64,000 nucleotides of DNA from Bacteroidota bacterium. Its GTDB lineage: Bacteria > Bacteroidota > Ignavibacteria > UBA10030. The position numbers and the translations under genes are program-made. How positions within the stretch are numbered: the stretch's first letter is position 1; every line of letters starts with the position of its first letter. The stretch covers positions 62,001 to 126,000 of the forward strand of contig JAKAJH010000002.1 in assembly GCA_021813905.1 (NCBI GenBank), read 5' to 3'. Positions 19,192-27,167 of the stretch are shown one piece after another. The notes below the pieces were generated by a model. The model searched no databases. It saw only the letters and a list, made by a program, of their open reading frames with translations, and was not told where the DNA came from.

Positions 19192-21888
19192 ATGGCAACT
19201 GTGAATGAGAAGATAGTCCCGGTTGATATTGAAGACGAGATGCGGGGATCGTACATCGACTACTCGATGTCGGTCATTGTGGCGCGGGCCCTGCCCGACG
19301 TGCGGGACGGCCTGAAGCCGGTCCACCGCCGTGTGCTCTACGGCATGCAGGATCTGGGCCTGGCCAGCAACCGCGCCTACAAGAAGAGCGCGCGTATCGT
19401 GGGCGAAGTGCTCGGGAAATACCATCCGCACGGCGACATGGCGGTGTACGACACCATGGTGCGCATGGCACAGGATTTTTCGATGCGCTACATGCTTGTC
19501 GACGGTCAGGGAAACTTCGGATCGGTCGACGGCGACTCGCCGGCGGCGATGCGGTACACGGAAGCGCGTCTCACCCGCGTGGCGGAGGAGATGCTCCGCG
19601 ACCTCGACAAGGATACCGTCGACTTCGTGCCGAATTTTGACGATACGCTCAAGGAGCCGAGCGTGCTGCCGGCGATGGTGCCGAACCTGCTTGTCAACGG
19701 GACCAGCGGCATCGCCGTGGGCATGGCCACGAACATTCCACCGCACAATCTCACCGAAGTCGTGAACGGGTGCATCGCATACATCCACGACAGCAGCATC
19801 GGTAACGAAAAGCTGATGAAATACATCCCGGCGCCGGACTTCCCCACCGCCGGCATCATCTACGGGTATGACGGCGTGCGGTCGGCGTACACAACGGGCA
19901 AGGGGCGTGTGGTCGTGCGCGCCCGGGCGGCAATCGAGTCGGCCAAGGGCGACCGCCAGCGCATCGTGGTGACCGAGCTTCCCTACCAGGTGAACAAGGC
20001 CGGTCTCATCGCGAAGATCGCGGACCTCGTCTCCGAGAAGAAGCTGGAAGACATCTCCGACGTGCGGGACGAGTCCGACCGGGACGGCCTGCGCATGGTG
20101 GTGGAGCTCAAGCGCGAGGCGAACGCCGAGGTGGTGCTGAACAATCTGTACATGCATACGCAGATGCAGACGACGTTCGGCGTCATCATGCTGGCGCTGG
20201 TGGACGGTCGTCCGCAGATCCTGCAACTGCGTGATCTCATCCGGCACTTCATCGAGCATCGCAACGATGTGGTCGTGCGTCGCACGAAATTCGAGCTCGA
20301 CGAAGCCGAGAAACGGGCGCACATCCTCGAAGGGTACATTATCGCGCTCGACAGCATCGACGAGGTGATCGCCCTCATCAAGAAGTCGCGCGACGTGGAA
20401 TCCGCCCGCATTGGACTGATGAAGCGGTTCAAACTGTCGGACATCCAGGCCCGCGCGATCCTCGACATGCGCCTGCAAAAGCTCACCGGTCTCGAGCGGA
20501 AAAAGGTCGAGGAAGAGTACCGCGAGACGATCAAGCTGATCGAGCGTCTGAAGGCCATCCTGAAGAACAAGCAACTCCAGATGAAGATCATCGAGGAAGA
20601 GCTGACGCAGATCCGCGACAAGTACGGCGACGAGCGCCGGACGGAAATCGTCTATAAAGCCGAAGAGTTCAGCATCGAGGACATGATCGCCGAAGAGGAG
20701 GTTGTGATCACCATCAGCCACGGCGGCTTCATCAAGCGTTTCCCGGTGTCCGGCTATCGCCGGCAATCGCGCGGCGGCCGCGGCGTAACGGGAGCAGCAA
20801 CGCGCGAAGATGACTTTGTCGAGCACATGTTTATCGCCAGTACGCACGACTACATTCTGATCTTCACGGACAAAGGCCGGTGCTACTGGCTGAAGGTCTT
20901 CGAGATCCCCGAAGGCGGCCGCACGACGAAGGGCAAATCAATTACCACGCTGATCTCCAGGGGACCCGACGAGACCATCGCGTCCTTCATTGCGGTGAAG
21001 GAGTTCGACGATAAGCATTTCGTCTTCATGTTTACGCAGGACGGATTGGTGAAGAAAGTCCTGCTCTCCGAGTTCAGCAATCCCCGTCGCAGCGGCATTG
21101 TAGCCGCCAACCTGAAGGGCAAGGACGTGCTGCGCGATGTGAAACTGACCGACGGCACACAGGATATCGTTATCGGCACGCATAACGGGCTGGCGATCCG
21201 GTTCCACGAGAACGAGATCCGGCCCATGGGCCGTTCGGCGGCCGGCGTCCGCGGCATCCGCCTGGGAAAAGACGACCGGGTCATCGGCGCCGTGAATCTG
21301 GCCCGGCGCGGCACCACTATCCTGGTTGCCACCGAGAAGGGCTTCGGCAAGCGCAGCGAAGAGGCCGAATACCGCATCAGTCACCGCGGGGGCAAAGGCA
21401 TCATCACCGTCAAGACCTCGGATAAGACGGGCAAAATGGTGGTGATCAAAGAAGTGGTGGACAAGGATGATGTGGTGATCGTGACGTCCAACGGCATGAT
21501 CATCCGGCAGCACGCGTCGGACATCCGCGTGGCGGGACGGAACACGCAGGGCGTGCGCCTTATCCGACTGGGCGACGGCGATGCGGTCGCCGATGTTGCC
21601 GCGGTCGTTGCCGAGGAAGAAGAAGAGAACAAGATCGCCGAAGCGTCGATGAAGTCCAACGGTGCGAACGGCAGCAACGGAAAGAACGGGAAGAACGGAA
21701 CGAGCGGCCCCGGAGCGCATGAAGAGCCCGCCCTGGCGAACGCACCTCCCGCAAGACCTGATTCGAAAGCGAAGCCGGCCCCTGCCTCCCCGAAAGCTCC
21801 GGTAGTGAAAAAGAAAGCCGCTCCGCCTCCGGCAAAAGCGCCGAAAGGCAAAGCGGCCAAAGCGAAACCCGCGAAAAAGCGGAAGTAA
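19192..21888 (+). CDS. gyrA: DNA gyrase subunit A with basic C-terminal tail
   Basis: The 898-residue protein has the breakage-reunion domain (catalytic Tyr in [10 protein letters not shown]), a coiled-coil gate and a C-terminal beta-pinwheel carrying a GyrA-box (QSRGGRG), which identifies it as GyrA and not ParC. The quinolone region reads [10 protein letters not shown], so residue 83 is Met where E. coli has Ser. After the pinwheel comes an 80-residue disordered tail: first Asn/Gly/Lys-rich ([15 protein letters not shown]), then Ala/Pro/Lys-rich and histone-H1-like ([14 protein letters not shown]). Gyrase introduces negative supercoils. Confidence 0.96.
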   Translation: MATVNEKIVPVDIEDEMRGSYIDYSMSVIVARALPDVRDGLKPVHRRVLYGMQDLGLASNRAYKKSARIVGEVLGKYHPHGDMAVYDTMVRMAQDFSMRYMLVDGQGNFGSVDGDSPAAMRYTEARLTRVAEEMLRDLDKDTVDFVPNFDDTLKEPSVLPAMVPNLLVNGTSGIAVGMATNIPPHNLTEVVNGCIAYIHDSSIGNEKLMKYIPAPDFPTAGIIYGYDGVRSAYTTGKGRVVVRARAAIESAKGDRQRIVVTELPYQVNKAGLIAKIADLVSEKKLEDISDVRDESDRDGLRMVVELKREANAEVVLNNLYMHTQMQTTFGVIMLALVDGRPQILQLRDLIRHFIEHRNDVVVRRTKFELDEAEKRAHILEGYIIALDSIDEVIALIKKSRDVESARIGLMKRFKLSDIQARAILDMRLQKLTGLERKKVEEEYRETIKLIERLKAILKNKQLQMKIIEEELTQIRDKYGDERRTEIVYKAEEFSIEDMIAEEEVVITISHGGFIKRFPVSGYRRQSRGGRGVTGAATREDDFVEHMFIASTHDYILIFTDKGRCYWLKVFEIPEGGRTTKGKSITTLISRGPDETIASFIAVKEFDDKHFVFMFTQDGLVKKVLLSEFSNPRRSGIVAANLKGKDVLRDVKLTDGTQDIVIGTHNGLAIRFHENEIRPMGRSAAGVRGIRLGKDDRVIGAVNLARRGTTILVATEKGFGKRSEEAEYRISHRGGKGIITVKTSDKTGKMVVIKEVVDKDDVVIVTSNGMIIRQHASDIRVAGRNTQGVRLIRLGDGDAVADVAAVVAEEEEENKIAEASMKSNGANGSNGKNGKNGTSGPGAHEEPALANAPPARPDSKAKPAPASPKAPVVKKKAAPPPAKAPKGKAAKAKPAKKRK

Positions 21889-21907
21889 TCTGTACTCCGT
21901 CGGATCC

Positions 21908-21934
21908 GGTCCGGGCAGGCATGCTGTCCGGACC
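21908..21934. terminator. Hairpin between converging gyrA and the AsmA-like gene
   Basis: The inverted repeat GGTCCGGGCAG / CTGTCCGGACC (one G-U pair, five-base loop) sits midway between the two stop codons and could end transcription from both sides. It has no clear T tract. Confidence 0.5.
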
Positions 21935-21950
21935 AACCGGCGGAATCCCG

Positions 21951-23825
21951 CTACTTGAACAGCCCCTTGAGGGCGTCCCCCGCCTTCTTCTTCAGCGCAT
22001 CCTCCTGCTTCTTCTTCTCCGCGTTCACCTTATCCTCGAGCTCCTTCTTCTTCTTCTCGACCATTGCGACCTTCTCGTTCATCATCGTCTCGTACGACTT
22101 CACCTTGGCCATCACATCGGCCCGCTTCTGATCGTAGAGCGCCATGACCTCGCGGCGCTTGGCGGCGATCGCGCCGTCCACGCGGGCCCGGAGCTCGTTC
22201 TGGAGCTTCGCCAGCTCGTCTCCCAGCACTTTCTTGGTGCGTGACGCCAGCTGATCGTCCAGATCGGTTGAGAAGGCCACGTCGAATTTATCCGTGTCCT
22301 TCCACATCCGGAGGTTGACGAAGAAGCCGCTGATGGAGGCGAGAACGTCGTGTGCGATGCGCTCGACATTGTTCTTCGGCGGGGCGGCAAACACGATCCG
22401 CATCCCCCGGAAGTCAATCCGCGTGTTCGAGTCGAACTGATTCCCCGGCGTGTGGACGGTGATGCTCGCATCCGCCGTGGCGTTGGTGATCTTTGACGGC
22501 AGGAAGCCCGAGTTGCCGACCTGCATGTCATCGACGGCAAGGCCGGTCAGCTTCGCCTTGTAGTCGTCCACCGGGATGTCGCCGCGTCGGTCGAACGATG
22601 CATCGAGGGTCAGCGTCGTGGTTCCGCCCCTGGTGGCAAGGATGGAGGCGGTCAGCGGCACTCGCGTGACACGCTGGTCGTTCGTGATGTTCAGGATCTG
22701 GCCCTTCGCGTAGAAGTATTGCGGATCCTGCTTCTGATCGGTACCGCCGGACAGGAGGATCTTCTGGATCCAGAACTTGGGATAGGCGCGATCTGCGGGG
22801 AAATGGATCACCTGTCCCCTCATCCGCCGGGGCGATTCCTCCGCCGGCTTGGAGGACGTGGACGGGATCTTGTCTTTGGCCATCTGCACGTAGCCGAGAT
22901 ACGTGTACGCCTTGTTCAAAATGTCGGGCCCGAGCAGCAGACCCGCCAGGCCCTTCATGGAGACGTCCGGCAGGCGCGCCATGCGAAGCACGTTTTGGTA
23001 GTCCTGACGGGCGAGATCATCGATCTGACCGATCGAGCCGGAGAATTGGTTCACGTTCCGGGTCAGTGCATCCTTCTGCTGCTGGAAGGACTTGGAGATG
23101 TCGTTGATGCCGTCAGCAGCGCCCTTCACCGTGTTCAATGCGTTCGTGGCGCTCTGGACGTCTTTGATCGCGTTGACGTCGATGGAGCGAACGTTGGATT
23201 CGATCTGCGCCAACCTGGCTTTCGAAGCATCAAACTCCGCGGTGGACTTGTCCCACTGAGCGCTTGCCTCCTGAATCTGCCGTTTCAGCGTGTCAATCTG
23301 CCGGTACGATGCCAGGTTGTTCGGATTGACCAGGCTGTCAATATTGAGTGTCTTGCGGATCGCTGCGATATCGAAGACGGGAGCTTTCTTCTCGTCCTTC
23401 TTCAGCGCGGGCGCGGCGGCGGCGGTCAGACTTGCCGTACCGGGCAGCGGAGGGGTGGGAACAACCTCCCTGGGCAGCGAGCCGTCCGTTGTCCGCTTCG
23501 TGCCGAGAATGAAGTTGTTGACCTCCATCGTCTCGATGATATACTTGCCGCGCAACAACTGGCCGAAGTTCAGGGCGAACTGCACTCTTCCCGTCTCGAA
23601 GAGATTCTTCCAGGGGTCGTCGGAATTAGCAACCTGCAGGCGCTCGAAGCGGATGCCGATCGGCGAGAGTGTAACACGCAGACCGTCGATCTCAACCTTG
23701 GCGCCAACAGCCTTCTCGCCGGCATATTCCAGGCCGGACTCGATCCAGCCATCGATGAACAAGTACACAACGAGAACAAGGATGAAAAGCGGGATCAGAA
23801 CGAACAGGATGAAGTTCTTGCGCAT
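21951..23825 (-). CDS. TIGR03545-like, AsmA-type envelope protein
   Basis: The 624-residue protein has one N-terminal membrane anchor (FILFVLIPLFILVLVVYLFI) followed by an AsmA-like opening (AKVEIDGLRVTLSPIGIRFERLQVANSDDPWKNLFETGRV) and a long periplasmic region with helical segments, ending in a Lys/Glu-rich coiled coil. I recall this as the TIGR03545 family, which occurs next to TIGR03546, as here. AsmA-like proteins are linked to lipid movement between membranes. The start at 23825 is chosen because it begins at the anchor and has TGGGGGTG upstream. Confidence 0.7.
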   Translation of the reverse strand: MRKNFILFVLIPLFILVLVVYLFIDGWIESGLEYAGEKAVGAKVEIDGLRVTLSPIGIRFERLQVANSDDPWKNLFETGRVQFALNFGQLLRGKYIIETMEVNNFILGTKRTTDGSLPREVVPTPPLPGTASLTAAAAPALKKDEKKAPVFDIAAIRKTLNIDSLVNPNNLASYRQIDTLKRQIQEASAQWDKSTAEFDASKARLAQIESNVRSIDVNAIKDVQSATNALNTVKGAADGINDISKSFQQQKDALTRNVNQFSGSIGQIDDLARQDYQNVLRMARLPDVSMKGLAGLLLGPDILNKAYTYLGYVQMAKDKIPSTSSKPAEESPRRMRGQVIHFPADRAYPKFWIQKILLSGGTDQKQDPQYFYAKGQILNITNDQRVTRVPLTASILATRGGTTTLTLDASFDRRGDIPVDDYKAKLTGLAVDDMQVGNSGFLPSKITNATADASITVHTPGNQFDSNTRIDFRGMRIVFAAPPKNNVERIAHDVLASISGFFVNLRMWKDTDKFDVAFSTDLDDQLASRTKKVLGDELAKLQNELRARVDGAIAAKRREVMALYDQKRADVMAKVKSYETMMNEKVAMVEKKKKELEDKVNAEKKKQEDALKKKAGDALKGLFK

Positions 23826-23826
23826 G

Positions 23827-24351
23827 TCACACCCCCAGGTCGCGGATCTTGAAGTACCAGCGCACCAGATAGTTCTTGCTGATGATCTGGTAGATCTTCC
23901 AGTGCTCAATGCGGGCGCCGAGAGTCGAGCGATACGTAATGACGAACTTCTTCATCCCGAAATACACCGGGAGGGCCAGAACGATCGCCGCCAGGAAGCT
24001 CCCGAGCACAATGGTATTGTTGAATCGCGTCAGCGGAGCGATCGGCGCATTGTAAAGGGTGGTCCACAGACCCTTGAGCGACTCGACGTTCACCAAAAGG
24101 AAGTAGCCCAGGTGGTGGAACAGCGGATCGAACACGTACGCGAAGAGGCTGAAGAGCGTGAATGCCAGAATGGCGGCAGAGAGGTTGACGTCCAGGATGA
24201 GGATGATCAGCCAGAGAAGCAATCCCTGAAGCGTCAACGTCGGCGACAGACCCACGATGGAGCCGAGGGCGAAGCCGCCGGCCACCTGGCGGGGCGTCTG
24301 GCCCTCGCGCAGGATCTTGATGAAGTTGGTGAGGATGTTGAGCCAGAACAT
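23827..24351 (-). CDS. TIGR03546/DUF2062-like membrane protein
   Basis: The 174-residue protein has a short amphipathic lead (ILREGQTPRQVAGGFALGSIVGLSPT) and three to four membrane segments. The GxxPxxxAxGfalGxxxg-like start resembles DUF2062 proteins. It is one base from the TIGR03545-like gene, and the two are recalled as a conserved pair of unknown function. A role as inner-membrane partner of the AsmA-like protein is inference from the pairing. Confidence 0.7.
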   Translation of the reverse strand: MFWLNILTNFIKILREGQTPRQVAGGFALGSIVGLSPTLTLQGLLLWLIILILDVNLSAAILAFTLFSLFAYVFDPLFHHLGYFLLVNVESLKGLWTTLYNAPIAPLTRFNNTIVLGSFLAAIVLALPVYFGMKKFVITYRSTLGARIEHWKIYQIISKNYLVRWYFKIRDLGV

Positions 24352-24671
24352 GGCGATTCCGTTGATCGGTGGGAGGAGTGTATCCGAAAGAAAATAGCGA
24401 GTTGGAGGGAGTTATGCAACACGGCGGATGCACACGCCGGCAGGCCGCCATCTCCGCGTGTTGAGAAGAGCACGCGGGGCTGCCCGGACGGACGGGCCGG
24501 CGTGTACGACCCAATATGCCCGTTTGTGAACCGGTGAGCGCCCGCCGTGAGTGCACCAAAGCAGCTCACCGCAACCTCCGACGCGGGAATGCAAACACCG
24601 CGAAGAAACACAACGCCCGCGGCGGGACCGGGATCCGCACCGCGGGCGCGAACATATTCGTGAAGAGGCGC
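24352..24671. other. Gene-free gap between the TIGR03546 gene and cytochrome A
   Basis: These 320 bases hold the cytochrome terminator at 24614-24648 and presumably the promoter of the downstream minus-strand pair. No TTG-N20-TAnnTTG pair was found on the minus strand, and no ORF here looks real. Confidence 0.4.
24614..24648 (-). terminator. Terminator after cytochrome A
   Basis: On the minus strand the stem CGCCCGCGG / CCGCGGGCG is followed by TTGTGTTTCTT, giving a strong GC stem and a U-rich tail just behind the stop codon. Confidence 0.65.
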
Positions 24672-26774
24672 TTACTTCAGCAACACCATCTTCTTCGATG
24701 CGGTGAACATTCCGGATTGCAGGCGGTAGATGTAAATGCCGCTCGCGACATGCTCGCCGTTCTTGTCCAGACCGCTCCAGGTGGCGCGATAGGAGCCGGC
24801 GTCCTTGACGTCATTCACGAGCGTCGAGACGTGCTTGCCGAGCATATCGAACACCTCGAGCGTCACGGCAGAGCGCTGCGGGACGGAGAAGCTGATCTCC
24901 GTCGTCGGATTAAACGGGTTCGGGTAGTTCTGGCCGAGCGCAAAAGTCGCGGGCACGGTCGGATCCACGCGCTCCACGCCGGTGATCGCACCGATGGAGG
25001 CGTTCAGCAGCGCCACGGTATACGCGGGATTATGAATGCCGTGGCTGAAGTCGTTCTTGACGTAATAATAGTTCCAGACGCCCTGGATCAATTCGGGGCG
25101 GTTCTTCACCGCCAGCGAGTCCTTCTTCATGTTTACGGGTTCGCCGGTGGCGGGATCGATCGGCAGCTTCGCTTTCAGCTTCGCGAGCAATCCGTCGACC
25201 TCGGTGGCAAACGGTTCGATCGTGCCGTCTCCGTCCAGGTCGCTCTTGGCCATCTTCTGGCTGAAGGACGTGGTGACCTCCGCATGACACTGCGTGCAGA
25301 CGCCCGCAAAATCGACGCCGAGGGAGTCCATCGTCATTTCGTGATTCGAGTGGACACTGGATCCGTTCGTGCGTGTCTGCATGTGGCAGGTGACGCAGCT
25401 GTTTGCCGTCACAGTCAGGTGAACGCTTTGTGTGCTGGCAACGGTGCCGCCGTACTGGTAGCCGTTCTGACCGAACAGCATATCGGCCTGCACACTGTAG
25501 TGATTATAGAAGCGGTCTCCCCATCCGTAGTACGGAGCGACGGCCGTGATCTTGGCGTTGACGCTGTACCGACCGCGATGACAGTTCATGCACAGTTGCC
25601 CCTTGCCGCCGAGCGTAGGCACGTAGCCGTTCATGAGCGAATCGACGACGACCGTGCGGAGCTGGTTGGGATTGGCGTTGCCGTGCGGTTCGTGGCACAC
25701 GGAGCAGCCGATGGGCATGTTGCCATCGGCCGCGCCGGCATAGCCGGGAGACAGACGATTGGCGGCGAATTTCACAAAGGCTGCGCCACTGTGGCACGGA
25801 TAACAGTTATTCTGGCTGGTGTGTCCGCCCTCGGGAAGCGTGCCGTGCTTCGATGCGGCCCAGTAGCTGCCGAGACGATGCTTCTTGGGCGCGTCGTGGC
25901 ACTGCATGCAGACGCCGGCGTCCAGGCTCTTGCCGATGCCGCTCTTCATAAGATACGCACCGGTCATGTGGTCTCCTCCGGGGCCGTGACAGCTTTCACA
26001 GCCGATCGTGGCGACATTCTTTTGGGCGGCGCTCAGGGCGTCCCAAAGCGCCATCGTATCTTTCGGGATCCAGTAATCACCGTCGAACTGAAGACCCTTG
26101 TACCAGGTCGTGTCCCATCCGGTCTGGGCGGCGAGAGCGCCGAAGTTGCCGTTGTTAACGGTCGGCTCCCATCCGGTCGTGTGACACTTGATGCAGCCGC
26201 TGGCGTACGCGCCCTTGTTATCATGCGCCGGGTCGTTCTCGAGATTTCCGGTAATACCCTCCTTGAAGACCAGCGCATGCGGTGTCGTCGCCCACGCGGT
26301 CATATTGGCGGCGTGGCATCCGGATCCGCAGCCGCCGGCACCGCTGCCGATGCCCACGTACGAGCTGGCACGAATGGTATCGACGTCGCTCACCGTTCCG
26401 TTCACGGTCACCTGCACGATGTACTGACCGGCGAGGTCCGCAATGAAGGATGTGAAGATCGTGTCAGTGCGCACGAACGACGCCGTGGAAGACGTCGGCC
26501 TGCTCACGAATGACCATGCGAACGTGGAAACGGTTGTGGTGCCGGAGCCGGCGGTGTCGGCGGACAGATAGACACGCATCCCCGTCCCGACGACGCGAAG
26601 CCCCGTAGCGACATTGTTGACCGTCGATGGCGCCGAGTACGCGGCGGGAATAACACTGCGCCGTCCGGGCGACAGGGGTTTCACCGTCACGTTGACCGTC
26701 TGAGCAAGCAGGTCAACGGAAGCGGCGATCCCGGCCGCCAACAGCACGAGGCAGACGATAGCCAATCGTTTCAT
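24672..26774 (-). CDS. Secreted multiheme cytochrome c with T9SS sorting domain (cytochrome A)
   Basis: The 700-residue protein has a signal peptide, an Ig/PKD-like domain (about 30-135), a haem region with eight CxxCH sites (CIKCH, CESCH, CMQCH, CYPCH, CSVCH, CMNCH, CVTCH, CTQCH) preceded by a CX3CH site (CGSGCH, 149-154), and a C-terminal type A sorting domain of about 85 residues (FALGQNYPNPFNPTTEISF through KKMVLLK). It should be matured in the periplasm and exported by the type IX system to the cell surface. A role in extracellular or surface electron transfer is inferred. AAGGGAG supports the start at 26774. It is paralogous to the next gene upstream. Confidence 0.88.
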   Translation of the reverse strand: MKRLAIVCLVLLAAGIAASVDLLAQTVNVTVKPLSPGRRSVIPAAYSAPSTVNNVATGLRVVGTGMRVYLSADTAGSGTTTVSTFAWSFVSRPTSSTASFVRTDTIFTSFIADLAGQYIVQVTVNGTVSDVDTIRASSYVGIGSGAGGCGSGCHAANMTAWATTPHALVFKEGITGNLENDPAHDNKGAYASGCIKCHTTGWEPTVNNGNFGALAAQTGWDTTWYKGLQFDGDYWIPKDTMALWDALSAAQKNVATIGCESCHGPGGDHMTGAYLMKSGIGKSLDAGVCMQCHDAPKKHRLGSYWAASKHGTLPEGGHTSQNNCYPCHSGAAFVKFAANRLSPGYAGAADGNMPIGCSVCHEPHGNANPNQLRTVVVDSLMNGYVPTLGGKGQLCMNCHRGRYSVNAKITAVAPYYGWGDRFYNHYSVQADMLFGQNGYQYGGTVASTQSVHLTVTANSCVTCHMQTRTNGSSVHSNHEMTMDSLGVDFAGVCTQCHAEVTTSFSQKMAKSDLDGDGTIEPFATEVDGLLAKLKAKLPIDPATGEPVNMKKDSLAVKNRPELIQGVWNYYYVKNDFSHGIHNPAYTVALLNASIGAITGVERVDPTVPATFALGQNYPNPFNPTTEISFSVPQRSAVTLEVFDMLGKHVSTLVNDVKDAGSYRATWSGLDKNGEHVASGIYIYRLQSGMFTASKKMVLLK

Positions 26775-27167
26775 GGAAGAGCTCTCCCTTGAAGTGAGTA
26801 GTGGATGATGCGGGTTACACACACCGTCGGTACGATCGGTGTGTGCAGTGAATCCCCCCGGAAGAGAGCAGGAGTAGGCAGGAGTCCGGGCTCGACTTCT
26901 TGTTGGAGGGAACCACGACGGGGGTCAACATCTGTACCACTGAACGCTGGTGAGGACTACAACACCGCGAGAAAGAGAATGATGAAGAGGCCAACAGGTT
27001 GAAGGAGGGTCGCGCGGATATTACGTCTTCGCACGTCCGGCCTTTCCCACGGTGAAGGCGGAATTCTCGTGCGTGCGAAAAGATACGCCGGATAGAAATA
27101 AAGAGCCCGCGGAGGGCTCTGCCCAACCCATCCGCGGGCTTGAATGATGCTCGTTTGAGGAGGAGAA
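26775..27167. other. Intergenic region between the two cytochrome genes
   Basis: This 393-base stretch holds the cytochrome B terminator and presumably the leader of cytochrome A. No clear TTG-N20-TAnnTTG promoter was found on the minus strand and no ORF here looks real. Confidence 0.4.
27104..27140 (-). terminator. Terminator after cytochrome B
   Basis: On the minus strand AGCCCGCGGA pairs perfectly with TCCGCGGGCT and is followed by CTTTATTTC. A shorter alternative stem (AGAGCCC / GGGCTCT) overlaps it. Confidence 0.7.

Noticed and set aside
19174-20847. 557-residue minus-strand ORF over gyrA
   Set aside because: Antisense shadow of gyrA.
22719-23852. 377-residue plus-strand ORF over the AsmA-like gene
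   Set aside because: Antisense shadow; no start signal and atypical composition.
24516-26513. 665-residue plus-strand ORF opposite cytochrome A
   Set aside because: It is the antisense shadow of a gene with clear haem and sorting motifs; its His/Arg/Val-rich protein has no domain or signal.
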